From an uncultured Pelagibacteraceae bacterium (lineage in GTDB: Bacteria > Pseudomonadota > Alphaproteobacteria > Pelagibacterales > Pelagibacteraceae): a DNA stretch of 64,000 nt. Below, piece after piece: positions 9,874-17,828 of the stretch. How positions within the stretch are numbered: position 1 is the first letter of the stretch; every line of letters starts with the position of its first letter. The stretch is taken from assembly GCA_902622545.1 (NCBI GenBank), contig CACNQD010000002.1, positions 247,063 through 311,062 of the forward strand, written 5' to 3'. Below the pieces are notes generated by a model. The model saw only the letters and a list, made by a program, of their open reading frames with translations. It made no database searches and was not told where the DNA came from. Position numbers and translations under genes: made by a program.

Positions 9874-9876
9874 AAT

Positions 9877-10356
9877 ATGAGTAACAAAGAACCAATTACA
9901 GTAGAAGGACTAAAAAAATTATCAGAAGAACTTGTCTTTTTAAAAGAAAAAAAAAGACCTGAAATAGTAAATGCTATTTCAGAAGCTAGGTCACACGGAG
10001 ATTTAAAAGAAAACGCTGAGTATCATGCCGCAAAAGAACAGCAATCTTTAAATGAGGGAAGAATTCAAGAAGTAGAAGATACTATAGCAAGAGCAAATGT
10101 AATAGATGTAACTAAACTTGAAAATGATGGTAAGGTAATCTTTGGTGCAACTGTTTCTCTTCAAGATTTAGACAGTAATGAAAAAATTAAATATAAACTT
10201 GTTGGTAAAGATGAAGCAGATATTAAAAAAAAATTTATATTTTATCAGTCTCCTATTGGCAAAGGTCTGATTGGAAAAAATAATGGTGACTTCGTAGAAA
10301 TTAATACTCCATCTGGTAAAAAAAATTTTGAAATTATTAAGGTAGACTACGTTTAA
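9877..10356 (+). CDS. greA: Transcription elongation factor GreA
   Basis: Secondary-channel factor that rescues backtracked RNA polymerase by stimulating transcript cleavage. The N-terminal coiled coil contains the acidic tip motif in the [14 protein letters not shown] stretch (residues about 48-61). The C-terminal FKBP-like domain contains GKDEAD and the ending [14 protein letters not shown]. Length of 159 aa is standard. Its last 4 bp overlap the end of the convergent cca gene. Confidence 0.97.
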   Translation: MSNKEPITVEGLKKLSEELVFLKEKKRPEIVNAISEARSHGDLKENAEYHAAKEQQSLNEGRIQEVEDTIARANVIDVTKLENDGKVIFGATVSLQDLDSNEKIKYKLVGKDEADIKKKFIFYQSPIGKGLIGKNNGDFVEINTPSGKKNFEIIKVDYV

Positions 10357-11618
10357 TTTCTTAAAATACTATCAACTTTTTCATCAGCTAATTTAAAATT
10401 ATTACTCAGCCACTCGGTTTCTAATTGTTTGAGTTTATCACCTAATAGCTTGCCATCTTTATAATTATATTTTTCCTTTAAAAATTTAGCGTTAAAAGGA
10501 AAAACTGGCGCTTTCTCCATTTCATAAAATGTAATTAACTCATTAATATTATGAATATTTTTAGATTTGAGAATATGAAATTTGATAAGGTCAATTATTT
10601 TATCTTTGCCATGTTTATAAAGGAGTATTTTTAAATTTTTCTTTTCAAAAAAATTCTTATTAAAATCTTGATAAGTATTTTTTAAAAATAATATTCTATC
10701 TTTTTCATCTTTAGATATATTAAATTTATGCACAAAATAATCCGCATTATCAGTTTTATCGATTATTAAAAGGCTTATTAAAAAGGTAAAATCATTTTCT
10801 TTAAAGAGATTTTCTTTACTCCTCTTTTCGATATTTTTAATTACATTAAAATTGTTAATTTGAGGAAAAATTAATTGTATTATTTCTCTTGAAAACTGAT
10901 CTTTAGGTATTTTAAAAAAACCTTTAGATAGAATTATTTTTTTTAACTCACTAAGCAACCTATCACCTGATATTATATTTATACCATTAATATTTTGTTT
11001 GATTATTTTTTTAATTTCCTCTGAATGATTATTTTTTGAATAGATTAGGAAAAACCTAATATATCTTAAAATTCTCAAATAATCCTCTTTAATTCTTGTT
11101 GCAGGATTTCCAATAAATTTAACCCATCCATTTAACAGATCTTTTTTTCCATTAAATGGATCAAACAATTCTCCGTTTAAATTTGAATAAATTGAATTAA
11201 ATGTGAAATCTCTTCTTTTTGCATCTTCTTTCCAATCCTTGCAATATTGAACCTCGGCAAACCTTCCATCTGTTTTCACATCTTTTCTCAAAGAGGTTAT
11301 TTCAAATTTTTTCTTTTCTATAATTGCTGTTATCGTTCCGTATTTTTTTCCAACATCTATATGTTTGATATTATTTTTATTTAAACAATTCACAACTTCA
11401 TCAGGATTAAGGGTAGTTGCTAGATCAATATCCTCTATCTTCTCACCCAATAAATTTTGTCTAACACATCCTCCAACAAAAAGTATTTCACTTTCTGCTG
11501 AGTGGTCGTTAATTGAATTAAAAATTTTTTTTATCTTTGGATCGTTTTTTAAATTTTGTAATCTATTTGGAGAATTAATATTACCCTTCGTTAAAATTTT
11601 TAAAAACTTTATTATCAT
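10353..11618 (-). CDS. cca: CCA tRNA nucleotidyltransferase
   Basis: Class II nucleotidyltransferase of the PcnB/Cca family that adds or repairs the 3' CCA of tRNAs. The head domain has [12 protein letters not shown] with the following catalytic DIDLATT, and the conserved ERD-like region [13 protein letters not shown]; the later [12 protein letters not shown] helix is also typical. Length 421 aa is normal. The start ATG is only 4 nt downstream of the 3' end of a tRNA-Gln gene on the same strand, so processing of that tRNA would leave this message with almost no leader. Confidence 0.92.
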   Translation of the reverse strand: MIIKFLKILTKGNINSPNRLQNLKNDPKIKKIFNSINDHSAESEILFVGGCVRQNLLGEKIEDIDLATTLNPDEVVNCLNKNNIKHIDVGKKYGTITAIIEKKKFEITSLRKDVKTDGRFAEVQYCKDWKEDAKRRDFTFNSIYSNLNGELFDPFNGKKDLLNGWVKFIGNPATRIKEDYLRILRYIRFFLIYSKNNHSEEIKKIIKQNINGINIISGDRLLSELKKIILSKGFFKIPKDQFSREIIQLIFPQINNFNVIKNIEKRSKENLFKENDFTFLISLLIIDKTDNADYFVHKFNISKDEKDRILFLKNTYQDFNKNFFEKKNLKILLYKHGKDKIIDLIKFHILKSKNIHNINELITFYEMEKAPVFPFNAKFLKEKYNYKDGKLLGDKLKQLETEWLSNNFKLADEKVDSILRN

Positions 11619-11622
11619 AAAA

Positions 11623-11697
11623 TGGCTGGGGCGCTAGGATTCGAACCTAGGAATGGCGGTACCAAAAACCGCTGCCTTACCACTTGGCTACGCCCCA
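11623..11697 (-). tRNA. trnQ: tRNA-Gln (anticodon TTG), CCA encoded
   Basis: Read on the minus strand, the gene starts TGGGGCG and closes with CGCCCCA, then discriminator G and CCA. The D-arm is AGCCAAGTGGTAAGGC. The anticodon stem is GCGGT/ACCGC around a 7-base loop TTTTGGT, so the anticodon is TTG. The T-arm is CTAGG-TTCGAAT-CCTAG. All four stems pair fully. The 3' CCA is genomically encoded (TGG at 11623-11625 on the plus strand). It lies 33 bp downstream of ispE and 4 nt upstream of cca, all on the minus strand. Confidence 0.98.
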
Positions 11698-11730
11698 AAG
11701 TAAATTTCTTATAACATAAAGTTTTAATAT

Positions 11731-12561
11731 TTATATAGTTTTAGATAAAACAGACCAATATTTTGGGTAATTTTTTCTAAACTTTTTAAAGCTACTTATA
11801 ATAGAATTTCTTGATTTGGAATAGGCGACAAAACATGACCCCGATCCTGTCATTTTAACAAAATTTATCCCAGGCTGATTTTCAAGAAATTCAATAGGTT
11901 TTTTTAACTCTGGATATTTTTTTATTACGATATCTTGCAAATCATTTTTCAGACTGCCTAAATTATTGAATTTGTTTTCAATGTTTTTTAGTGGTTTTGA
12001 GTAATTTTTTACTTTGGAAAAAATATACTTTGTTGAACAACCATATTTTGGCATAAATAATAATAAAAAATATTTTGTCTTTTTGTTCAATATTTTTACA
12101 GAGTTATTACCATCTAAATACATAATATTTTTAAAAAATCCCAGTTTCACATCCTGTCCAATTGAGTCATTTATATTTTGTAATTTTTTTTTATTAATCT
12201 TAATAATTTTATTTTTCATGAAAATTTTAATTAAAGTAGCAGCATTCATAGATCCACCACCCATTCCTGACTTAACAGGTATATTTTTTTTAACCATAAC
12301 AAGATACTTTTTTTTCAGTAATTTTTTTTTGTCTAAAACCGATAAAGTTTTATAGATTGTATTACGACTAGTAATTTTTTTTGAAAATTTACCTTTAAAC
12401 AATATCTTATGTTTACGACTGCCTATCTGCCTTAGGCTAATTTCATCATAAAGTGAAATCAGTGATACTATGCTCTGTAATTTATGTAAATTTTTTGTTT
12501 TTCCTACAACATTTAAATTTAAATTTATTTTTGCATAAGACTTTTGTGATATCGTATTCAT
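11731..12561 (-). CDS. ispE: 4-diphosphocytidyl-2-C-methyl-D-erythritol kinase
   Basis: GHMP kinase of the MEP isoprenoid pathway. It phosphorylates the 2-hydroxyl of 4-diphosphocytidyl-methylerythritol with ATP. Seen are the N-terminal KSYAKINLNLNV, the ATP-binding loop VKSGMGGGSMNAA, and the C-terminal MTGSGSCFVAYS. The length of 276 aa is usual. Together with ispH at 28894 it shows that isoprenoids, including the carotenoid precursors, come from the MEP route. It follows a TPR-protein gene after 22 bp and precedes tRNA-Gln. Confidence 0.95.
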   Translation of the reverse strand: MNTISQKSYAKINLNLNVVGKTKNLHKLQSIVSLISLYDEISLRQIGSRKHKILFKGKFSKKITSRNTIYKTLSVLDKKKLLKKKYLVMVKKNIPVKSGMGGGSMNAATLIKIFMKNKIIKINKKKLQNINDSIGQDVKLGFFKNIMYLDGNNSVKILNKKTKYFLLLFMPKYGCSTKYIFSKVKNYSKPLKNIENKFNNLGSLKNDLQDIVIKKYPELKKPIEFLENQPGINFVKMTGSGSCFVAYSKSRNSIISSFKKFRKNYPKYWSVLSKTI

Positions 12562-12583
12562 AGAAACAGTTTAATCAGTAAAA

Positions 12584-14251
12584 TTATAGTCCAAAAACTA
12601 ATTTTTTTTCAATTTCTTTTTTTAACTCTTCTTCGGTATCTTCTAATTTTAAAACTCCATTCCAAAAATATCTTGCCTGCACTTTTTTGTTAAGTCTCCA
12701 TAATACATCACCGTAATGATCATTAACTATTGGATCGTAAGGCATAAGTTTTACGGCTTTTTCTAGATATTTTTTTGCGTTAACAAAGTCTTTGATTAAA
12801 TAATAGGCCCATCCAATTGAGTCGGTAATGTAAGGATCGTTTTCTCTTAAACTATAAGCCTCCTTTAGCATATCCATTGCTTCAGGAATTTTGTAAGATC
12901 TTTCCAACCAGCTGTATCCAAGATAATTTAAGACATATGGTTCATCTGGATCTATTTTAAGAGACTCTATTAAATCTTCATCAGCTTTTAAAAAATCTTT
13001 TTTTCTTTCGTAACTAGTTCCTCTTTTATATAAAAGATCGGCATATTCCTCTGCACTATAATTTGAGTATTGTATTAAATTTGAGTAAATTTCTATTGCA
13101 CCCTCGTAGTCTTGAAAGTTTCTCAATATGTTTGCCATATCAAATAAAATCTTGCTTGACGGGTTTTGAATTTTTCCGTATTTTTTTTTAATAAATTTTA
13201 AGGCACTATCGTCATTTTTAGTCTCTTGGATAATTGATGCATTTTTTTTCACTTTAAACCAATTATATATAACGTTATCCTTTTCAATGTTGCTTAATTC
13301 ATTTTTTACTAATTCATATTTTTTAGTATCCATGTAGTTTTCGATTAGTAATGTCGAATTAAGCGTAAATTTTGGATTAAGATATTTTGTTAAGATAATA
13401 TAAAAATTTGACTCTTTGAATAAACCTTGTGATGAGTAAAGATTAGCGATTAAATAGAAAAACTCTGCAATAATATCTTTCTCATTTTTGCATGAAAATA
13501 AATTATTTAATTTGTTGTAATTCTTTTCTTCAATCCATTTTACTGATTGAGCAATTAGCAATGGTTTATTAAGTTGGTTGATATTTTGTAAAACTTGATC
13601 GATTTTGTTAATTTTATTTTGTTCAATTAAATAATCTAAATAAAAATAGATATATCTAGAGCTGCTTCCATCATATTCTATAAATTCTTCAAATCTTTTA
13701 TCTGTATTTTTTAAATCAAAATAACAGCTTAAAAAAGCTAAGCTAATATCGTCTAATTCTGCAAAATTATTGTTTTTATAACTTTTAATATTATTACTTT
13801 TAAAAACCTCTAAATAGTTTTTTAAAACTTTTGACAATATAATATGGTATCTATCATCTGGATCAACTAAGCTTTCAATTTTTTCTAAATTTAAGCTGCT
13901 TTTTTCTAAATTTTTATTTATTAAATTATCTACTAAAAGAATCACTTCTCTCTCTAAAAAAGAATAATTATTTTGTGAATATTTGATTTTCTTAATTGCC
14001 AAATCAACTTTTTCATTTGCAACCAGTGATTTTATATAATTTTTGAAATATTCTTCGTGTCTGTCATTTAAGATCTTGGAATTTTCTAGGAATTTTAGGG
14101 AATTTTTTGCATCATTATTATTGATAGATAGTACTGCTGAAAAATAATTTGATAAATTTTTTTGATTAAACTTATTAACATCACTTATTTTAGAAAACGA
14201 TGATGTCTGATATAATAAAAAAAAAATAAATAAATAAATGTATTTGTGCAT
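12584..14251 (-). CDS. Exported TPR-repeat protein of unknown function
   Basis: 555-aa protein with an N-terminal hydrophobic signal-like segment (about residues 3-20). The long middle part is helical and poorly conserved to my eye. The C-terminal third has tetratricopeptide repeats: about residues 380-510 show repeated patterns such as YNLGYSWLE-type and DSIGWAYYLIKDFVNAKKYL followed by KAVKLMPYDPIVNDHYGD. TPRs usually mediate protein-protein contacts, here probably in the periplasm. A TPR protein upstream of ispE occurs in other Alphaproteobacteria, which suggests an old synteny, but no specific role can be given. Only 11 bp separate its start from the divergent glycosylase gene. Confidence 0.8.
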   Translation of the reverse strand: MHKYIYLFIFFLLYQTSSFSKISDVNKFNQKNLSNYFSAVLSINNNDAKNSLKFLENSKILNDRHEEYFKNYIKSLVANEKVDLAIKKIKYSQNNYSFLEREVILLVDNLINKNLEKSSLNLEKIESLVDPDDRYHIILSKVLKNYLEVFKSNNIKSYKNNNFAELDDISLAFLSCYFDLKNTDKRFEEFIEYDGSSSRYIYFYLDYLIEQNKINKIDQVLQNINQLNKPLLIAQSVKWIEEKNYNKLNNLFSCKNEKDIIAEFFYLIANLYSSQGLFKESNFYIILTKYLNPKFTLNSTLLIENYMDTKKYELVKNELSNIEKDNVIYNWFKVKKNASIIQETKNDDSALKFIKKKYGKIQNPSSKILFDMANILRNFQDYEGAIEIYSNLIQYSNYSAEEYADLLYKRGTSYERKKDFLKADEDLIESLKIDPDEPYVLNYLGYSWLERSYKIPEAMDMLKEAYSLRENDPYITDSIGWAYYLIKDFVNAKKYLEKAVKLMPYDPIVNDHYGDVLWRLNKKVQARYFWNGVLKLEDTEEELKKEIEKKLVFGL

Positions 14252-14262
14252 ACATCAAACAT

Positions 14263-14958
14263 ATGTCTAAAAATTATTTAAATCAAAGAAATAAAGTTGA
14301 AGATTTTTTATTTAAATCTAAATTTGATTACGAAAATCAACCAATTAATAGATTGAAAAAAGTTGAAATAATTGAAAATAAACAAGAGTTATTAAAAAAA
14401 CTAAAATTAAAAATCGAAAATTTGAAGGATTGTGAACTAAAAAATAATGCTAACAAAATTGTATTTAGCGATGGTAACGAAGAAAGCTCTGTAATGATCA
14501 TAGGCGAAGGTCCAGGTCAAAAAGAAGATGAGCTAGGTAAACCGTTTGTGGGTGATGCGGGTATATTATTAAACAAAATGCTTGCAGCAATTAATTTGGA
14601 CAGGAAAGATATTTATATTACAAATGTTGTTAATTACAGGCCTCCTTCAAACAGAAAACCTGAAATAATAGAAATTAAAAGATATTCTGAATATTTATAC
14701 GAACACGTTGAAATTATTAATCCAAAAATGATTATTCTACTTGGTAGTACAGCTATGGAAGCTTTTTTTGGGTCAAATTTAAAAATATCAAAAGAAAGAG
14801 GTATTTGGAAAGAAATACTGATCAAAAATAAAACCTTTTTGACAATGATAACTTTTCATCCAGCATATTTACTAAGACAAGCTGATCAAAAAAAATATTC
14901 TTGGTTAGATTTAAAAGAAATAAGAAGGAAAATTGATGAACTTAAAATCGATATTTAA
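14263..14958 (+). CDS. Uracil-DNA glycosylase, family 4-like, lacking the Fe-S cysteines
   Basis: Removes uracil from DNA as the first step of base-excision repair. Motif 1 is GEGPGQKEDELGKPF (residues 81-95) and motif 2 is HPAYLLRQ (199-206), both of the family 4 type. Family 4 enzymes normally bind a [4Fe-4S] cluster with four cysteines. This protein has a single cysteine (C57), and the usual cysteine before the RPPxNR segment is Tyr125. It therefore looks cluster-free. The N-terminal 60 residues are charged and helical. The gene overlaps rnhB by 23 bp. Confidence 0.85.
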   Translation: MSKNYLNQRNKVEDFLFKSKFDYENQPINRLKKVEIIENKQELLKKLKLKIENLKDCELKNNANKIVFSDGNEESSVMIIGEGPGQKEDELGKPFVGDAGILLNKMLAAINLDRKDIYITNVVNYRPPSNRKPEIIEIKRYSEYLYEHVEIINPKMIILLGSTAMEAFFGSNLKISKERGIWKEILIKNKTFLTMITFHPAYLLRQADQKKYSWLDLKEIRRKIDELKIDI

Positions 14959-15532
14959 AGGTATTCAAAATATTGCTGGCGTAGATGAAGTGGGTAGAGG
15001 CAGTTTAATAGGGCCAGTTTATGCATCTGCAGTTATATTAAAAAAAAACTGCGATGTTAAAAAATTGAAAGACTCAAAAAAATTAACAAAAAAAGAGCGT
15101 GAAGTTTTAAACAAATATATAAAAAAAAATTCGTATTGGTCTATTGGTTCTGCATCAAAAGAAGAGATAGAGAAACTAAACATTCTAAATGCCTCTTTGT
15201 TAGCCATGAAAAGAGCTATAAAAAAATTAAAAAAAAAACCTCATTTGGTGTTAGTTGATGGTAACAGAATTCCGGTAATGAAAAATTATAATCTAAAATA
15301 TGTAATTAAGGGTGATCGAAAAATACCTCAAATCTCAGCGGCCTCAATTGTTGCTAAAGTTTCTAGGGACAGTTTGATGAAAAAAATATCAAAGAATTTT
15401 TCAAAATATCAATGGAATAAAAATTGTGGATATGGAACAAAAGTTCATATTCAAGCAATTCGAAAGTTTGGTGTCACAAAGCATCATAGAAGAACTTTCA
15501 AGCCTATACACAATATATTGAGTCCAAGATAA
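14936..15532 (+). CDS. rnhB: Ribonuclease HII
   Basis: Cuts RNA in RNA-DNA hybrids and single ribonucleotides in DNA. The N-terminal motif AGVDEVGRGSLIGPVYASAV carries the conserved Asp-Glu pair, and the downstream LVDGN, the KGDRKIPQISAASIVAKVSRD helix region and the C-terminal HHRRTFKPI are typical. I chose ATG 14936 over the in-frame TTG 14933. It overlaps the glycosylase gene by 23 bp. An RNase HI gene is also present at 30809, so both hybrid-removal enzymes are encoded. Position upstream of ccrM is a common alphaproteobacterial arrangement. Confidence 0.95.
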   Translation: MNLKSIFKGIQNIAGVDEVGRGSLIGPVYASAVILKKNCDVKKLKDSKKLTKKEREVLNKYIKKNSYWSIGSASKEEIEKLNILNASLLAMKRAIKKLKKKPHLVLVDGNRIPVMKNYNLKYVIKGDRKIPQISAASIVAKVSRDSLMKKISKNFSKYQWNKNCGYGTKVHIQAIRKFGVTKHHRRTFKPIHNILSPR

Positions 15533-15570
15533 TAATAGACACAATTAATTCAAAATAATTCAATCATGAG

Positions 15571-15599
15571 TTGACGTGGAGTCATGCCTAGAGTCTAAT
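15571..15599 (+). promoter_or_regulatory. Probable sigma-70 promoter of ccrM
   Basis: The -35 box TTGACG (15571-15576) and the -10 box TCTAAT (15594-15599) are separated by exactly 17 bp. Each matches five of six consensus positions. Predicted transcription would start near 15606, about 7 nt before the ATG at 15613, giving a nearly leaderless message. Confidence 0.6.
15579..15595 (+). promoter_or_regulatory. Two GANTC methylation sites in the ccrM promoter
   Basis: GAGTC occurs at 15579-15583, inside the promoter spacer, and again at 15591-15595, overlapping the -10 box. Their starts are 12 bp apart. GANTC is the recognition site of CcrM-type methylases, and the gene just downstream encodes such an enzyme, so methylation could feed back on its own promoter. 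The sites are seen; the regulation is inference. Confidence 0.6.
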
Positions 15600-15612
15600 T
15601 ATCTTTTTAAAA

Positions 15613-16695
15613 ATGGAAAAGTTAAACTTAAAAAATAAAATTATTAATGGTGACAGTCTTAAAGAGCTAAAAAAAATCCCTAAAGAAACTTTCGATTTAA
15701 TTTTTGCAGACCCGCCTTACAATTTGCAATTAAAAAATCAACTCACAAGACCAGACAGATCTAAAGTGAATGCAGTAAATGACAAATGGGATCAGTTTGA
15801 GAGCTTTAAAAAATACGATGACTTTACATATGCATGGCTTGATGAATGTAAAAGAATTTTAAAAAAAAATGGAGCTATTTGGGTAATTGGTAGTTATCAC
15901 AATATTTTTAGAGTTGGAACAGCTATTCAAAATTTAGGCTTTTGGATATTAAATGATGTTATATGGAATAAAAAAAATCCAATGCCTAATTTTAGAGGAA
16001 CAAGATTTACTAATGCCCATGAAACTTTAATTTGGGCATCGAAATCTGAAAAGTCTAAATACACTTTCAACTACCAATCTTTAAAATGTTTAAATGATGA
16101 TCTTCAAATGAGATCTAACTGGGAATTGCCGATTTGTAATGGTTCTGAAAGACTAAAAAAGAATGGTAAAAAAGTGCATTCTACCCAAAAACCTGAGGCT
16201 CTACTTCACAGAATTTTATTAGCAACAACAAATAAAAATGATTTTGTTTTAGATCCTTTTTTAGGATCAGGAACAACGGCAACAGTTGCTAAGAAATTGG
16301 GAAGAAATTATTATGGTATTGAAAAAGAGAAAGCCTATTTTAATGCAGCTGAACAAAGGTTAAAGAAAACAAAACCTATAGAAGATAATTATTTAGATAC
16401 TCTTCAAAATGGAAGATCTAAACCAAGAATACCTTTTGGCTCATTAGTTGAGTTAGGTATAATTAAACCAGGAACTACTATATACGATAACAAAAAGAAA
16501 ATTAGTGCAAAAATAATGGCTGATGGGAGTATTAAGCATGAACAAACAGAGGGTTCAATTCATAAAGTAGCAGCCACAATTTTAGGAGCTGAAAGCTGCA
16601 ATGGTTGGACTTTTTGGCACTACAATCTTAACGGTAGCATTGTACCTATTGACCACTTAAGACAGAGACTAATATCTAGTAGTCAAGTTTTATAA
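15613..16695 (+). CDS. ccrM: CcrM-type adenine-N6 DNA methyltransferase (GANTC)
   Basis: Cell-cycle-type DNA adenine methyltransferase. The catalytic motif DPPYNL is at residues 33-38 and the SAM motif DPFLGSGTTA comes after it (about 217-226), the order of the beta class, which includes CcrM. The last 90 residues (about 270-360) match the C-terminal domain found in CcrM homologs, with GTTIYDNKKKISAKIMADGSI-like sequence continuing to NGWTFWHY. Length of 360 aa matches Caulobacter CcrM. GANTC specificity is inferred from the family. It ends 13 bp inside the convergent flavin monooxygenase gene. Confidence 0.93.
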   Translation: MEKLNLKNKIINGDSLKELKKIPKETFDLIFADPPYNLQLKNQLTRPDRSKVNAVNDKWDQFESFKKYDDFTYAWLDECKRILKKNGAIWVIGSYHNIFRVGTAIQNLGFWILNDVIWNKKNPMPNFRGTRFTNAHETLIWASKSEKSKYTFNYQSLKCLNDDLQMRSNWELPICNGSERLKKNGKKVHSTQKPEALLHRILLATTNKNDFVLDPFLGSGTTATVAKKLGRNYYGIEKEKAYFNAAEQRLKKTKPIEDNYLDTLQNGRSKPRIPFGSLVELGIIKPGTTIYDNKKKISAKIMADGSIKHEQTEGSIHKVAATILGAESCNGWTFWHYNLNGSIVPIDHLRQRLISSSQVL

Positions 16696-17828
16696 ATTCT
16701 ACCTAAATAATATTCTAGAAATTTTTTATTTTTTACTAATCTTTTTAGGAAAATATTTCTGAAAAATATTATTAAAGGATTTGATAAATGAAAAGCAAAC
16801 AAGTTAAATTTTGATCTAAAATTAATCATTTTTAATTTATTTACCCTCTTTTTGAAAAGATTGATTTCATTATCTGTATTTAAAGACACAAACAATTCAT
16901 AAGCACTCTCAATCGATTGCGATGCACCTTGTGCAAATGATGGTGGAAAGGCAAAAAAAGCATCACCTATCAAATGAATATTATTATTCTGTATTTTAAG
17001 AAACTTATCACTAACAAACACTGGAAATATTTTTAATTCCTTAATATCTGTAATAAATTCTTTAATTTCTTGAGGGACATTTTTTAAAATTCTTTTGATA
17101 AAGGAATTTTCACTAAATAATGAATAATTACCTTGTTCCTCTAATGAAAGAGAATGTTTCATAATAGCAATAAAATTTAAATCACCATTAGAATTTAATG
17201 GGTAAATAACATGGTGGAATCTTGGACCTAAAAACAAAGCTATATTTTTTTTGTTCACATTTTCAGGAAATTTAGTTAATTTACCTCTAATAGCTAATGT
17301 GTCATTATATTTTGGTTTTACTTTGTTATTTGAAATTAGATTTTTACTCTTTGAAAAAACTCCATCGGCAATAATCAAGTAATCACATTCTTTAGTTACA
17401 TTATTTTCAAATGAAATTTTAATTTGTTTTACTTGGTCATTTATTTTTGAAATTTTAAAACCAGTTTTTATTATGTCGCCCAAATCTTTTTTTAAAAAAT
17501 TTATTAAAGTTGATCTTTTTAGTGTTGTATATTTGATGTGATCTGTATTGAAATTCGTAATATTTAGATCACAGATTTTATTTGATGAATTGATTGAAAA
17601 AAAATCAATTTTTTCAGGATTAAATTTTTCATTATCAGATAATTTATTAAACCCAATTTTATTCAAAAGCTTAACGCTATTAACTGAAAGTTGAATACCG
17701 TAGCCATCCTCTAAATTAATAGTGTCGTTTTTTTCATAAATTGTAATTTCATAATTTGAACTATTTTTAAAAAGATTTGCGATGTACAAACCTGAGATGC
17801 CTGCTCCAATTATCGCAATTTTTTTCAT
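16683..17828 (-). CDS. FAD-dependent (group A) monooxygenase, substrate unknown
   Basis: Single-component flavoprotein hydroxylase. Seen are the N-terminal dinucleotide fold IGAGISGLYIANLF, the DG motif LIIADGVFSKSKNLI and the GD motif LIGDAFFAFPPSFAQGASQSIESA-like region, of which the GDA...GASQSIE core is diagnostic. Length of 381 aa is typical. Candidates include ubiquinone-ring hydroxylases (UbiH/UbiF/Coq6 group) and aromatic hydroxylases such as salicylate hydroxylase; I cannot decide. Its start touches the stop of mutY, so it is probably cotranscribed with it. Confidence 0.8.
   Translation of the reverse strand: MKKIAIIGAGISGLYIANLFKNSSNYEITIYEKNDTINLEDGYGIQLSVNSVKLLNKIGFNKLSDNEKFNPEKIDFFSINSSNKICDLNITNFNTDHIKYTTLKRSTLINFLKKDLGDIIKTGFKISKINDQVKQIKISFENNVTKECDYLIIADGVFSKSKNLISNNKVKPKYNDTLAIRGKLTKFPENVNKKNIALFLGPRFHHVIYPLNSNGDLNFIAIMKHSLSLEEQGNYSLFSENSFIKRILKNVPQEIKEFITDIKELKIFPVFVSDKFLKIQNNNIHLIGDAFFAFPPSFAQGASQSIESAYELFVSLNTDNEINLFKKRVNKLKMINFRSKFNLFAFHLSNPLIIFFRNIFLKRLVKNKKFLEYYLGRIYKT

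Noticed and set aside
11365..11637. 90-codon open frame antisense to the start of cca and into tRNA-Gln
   Set aside because: It runs through the tRNA gene and has no recognisable family; cca motifs are intact on the other strand.
12014..12355. 113-codon open frame antisense to ispE
   Set aside because: AT-rich shadow; Phe/Ile-rich composition is what the reverse complement of Lys/Asn-rich coding produces.
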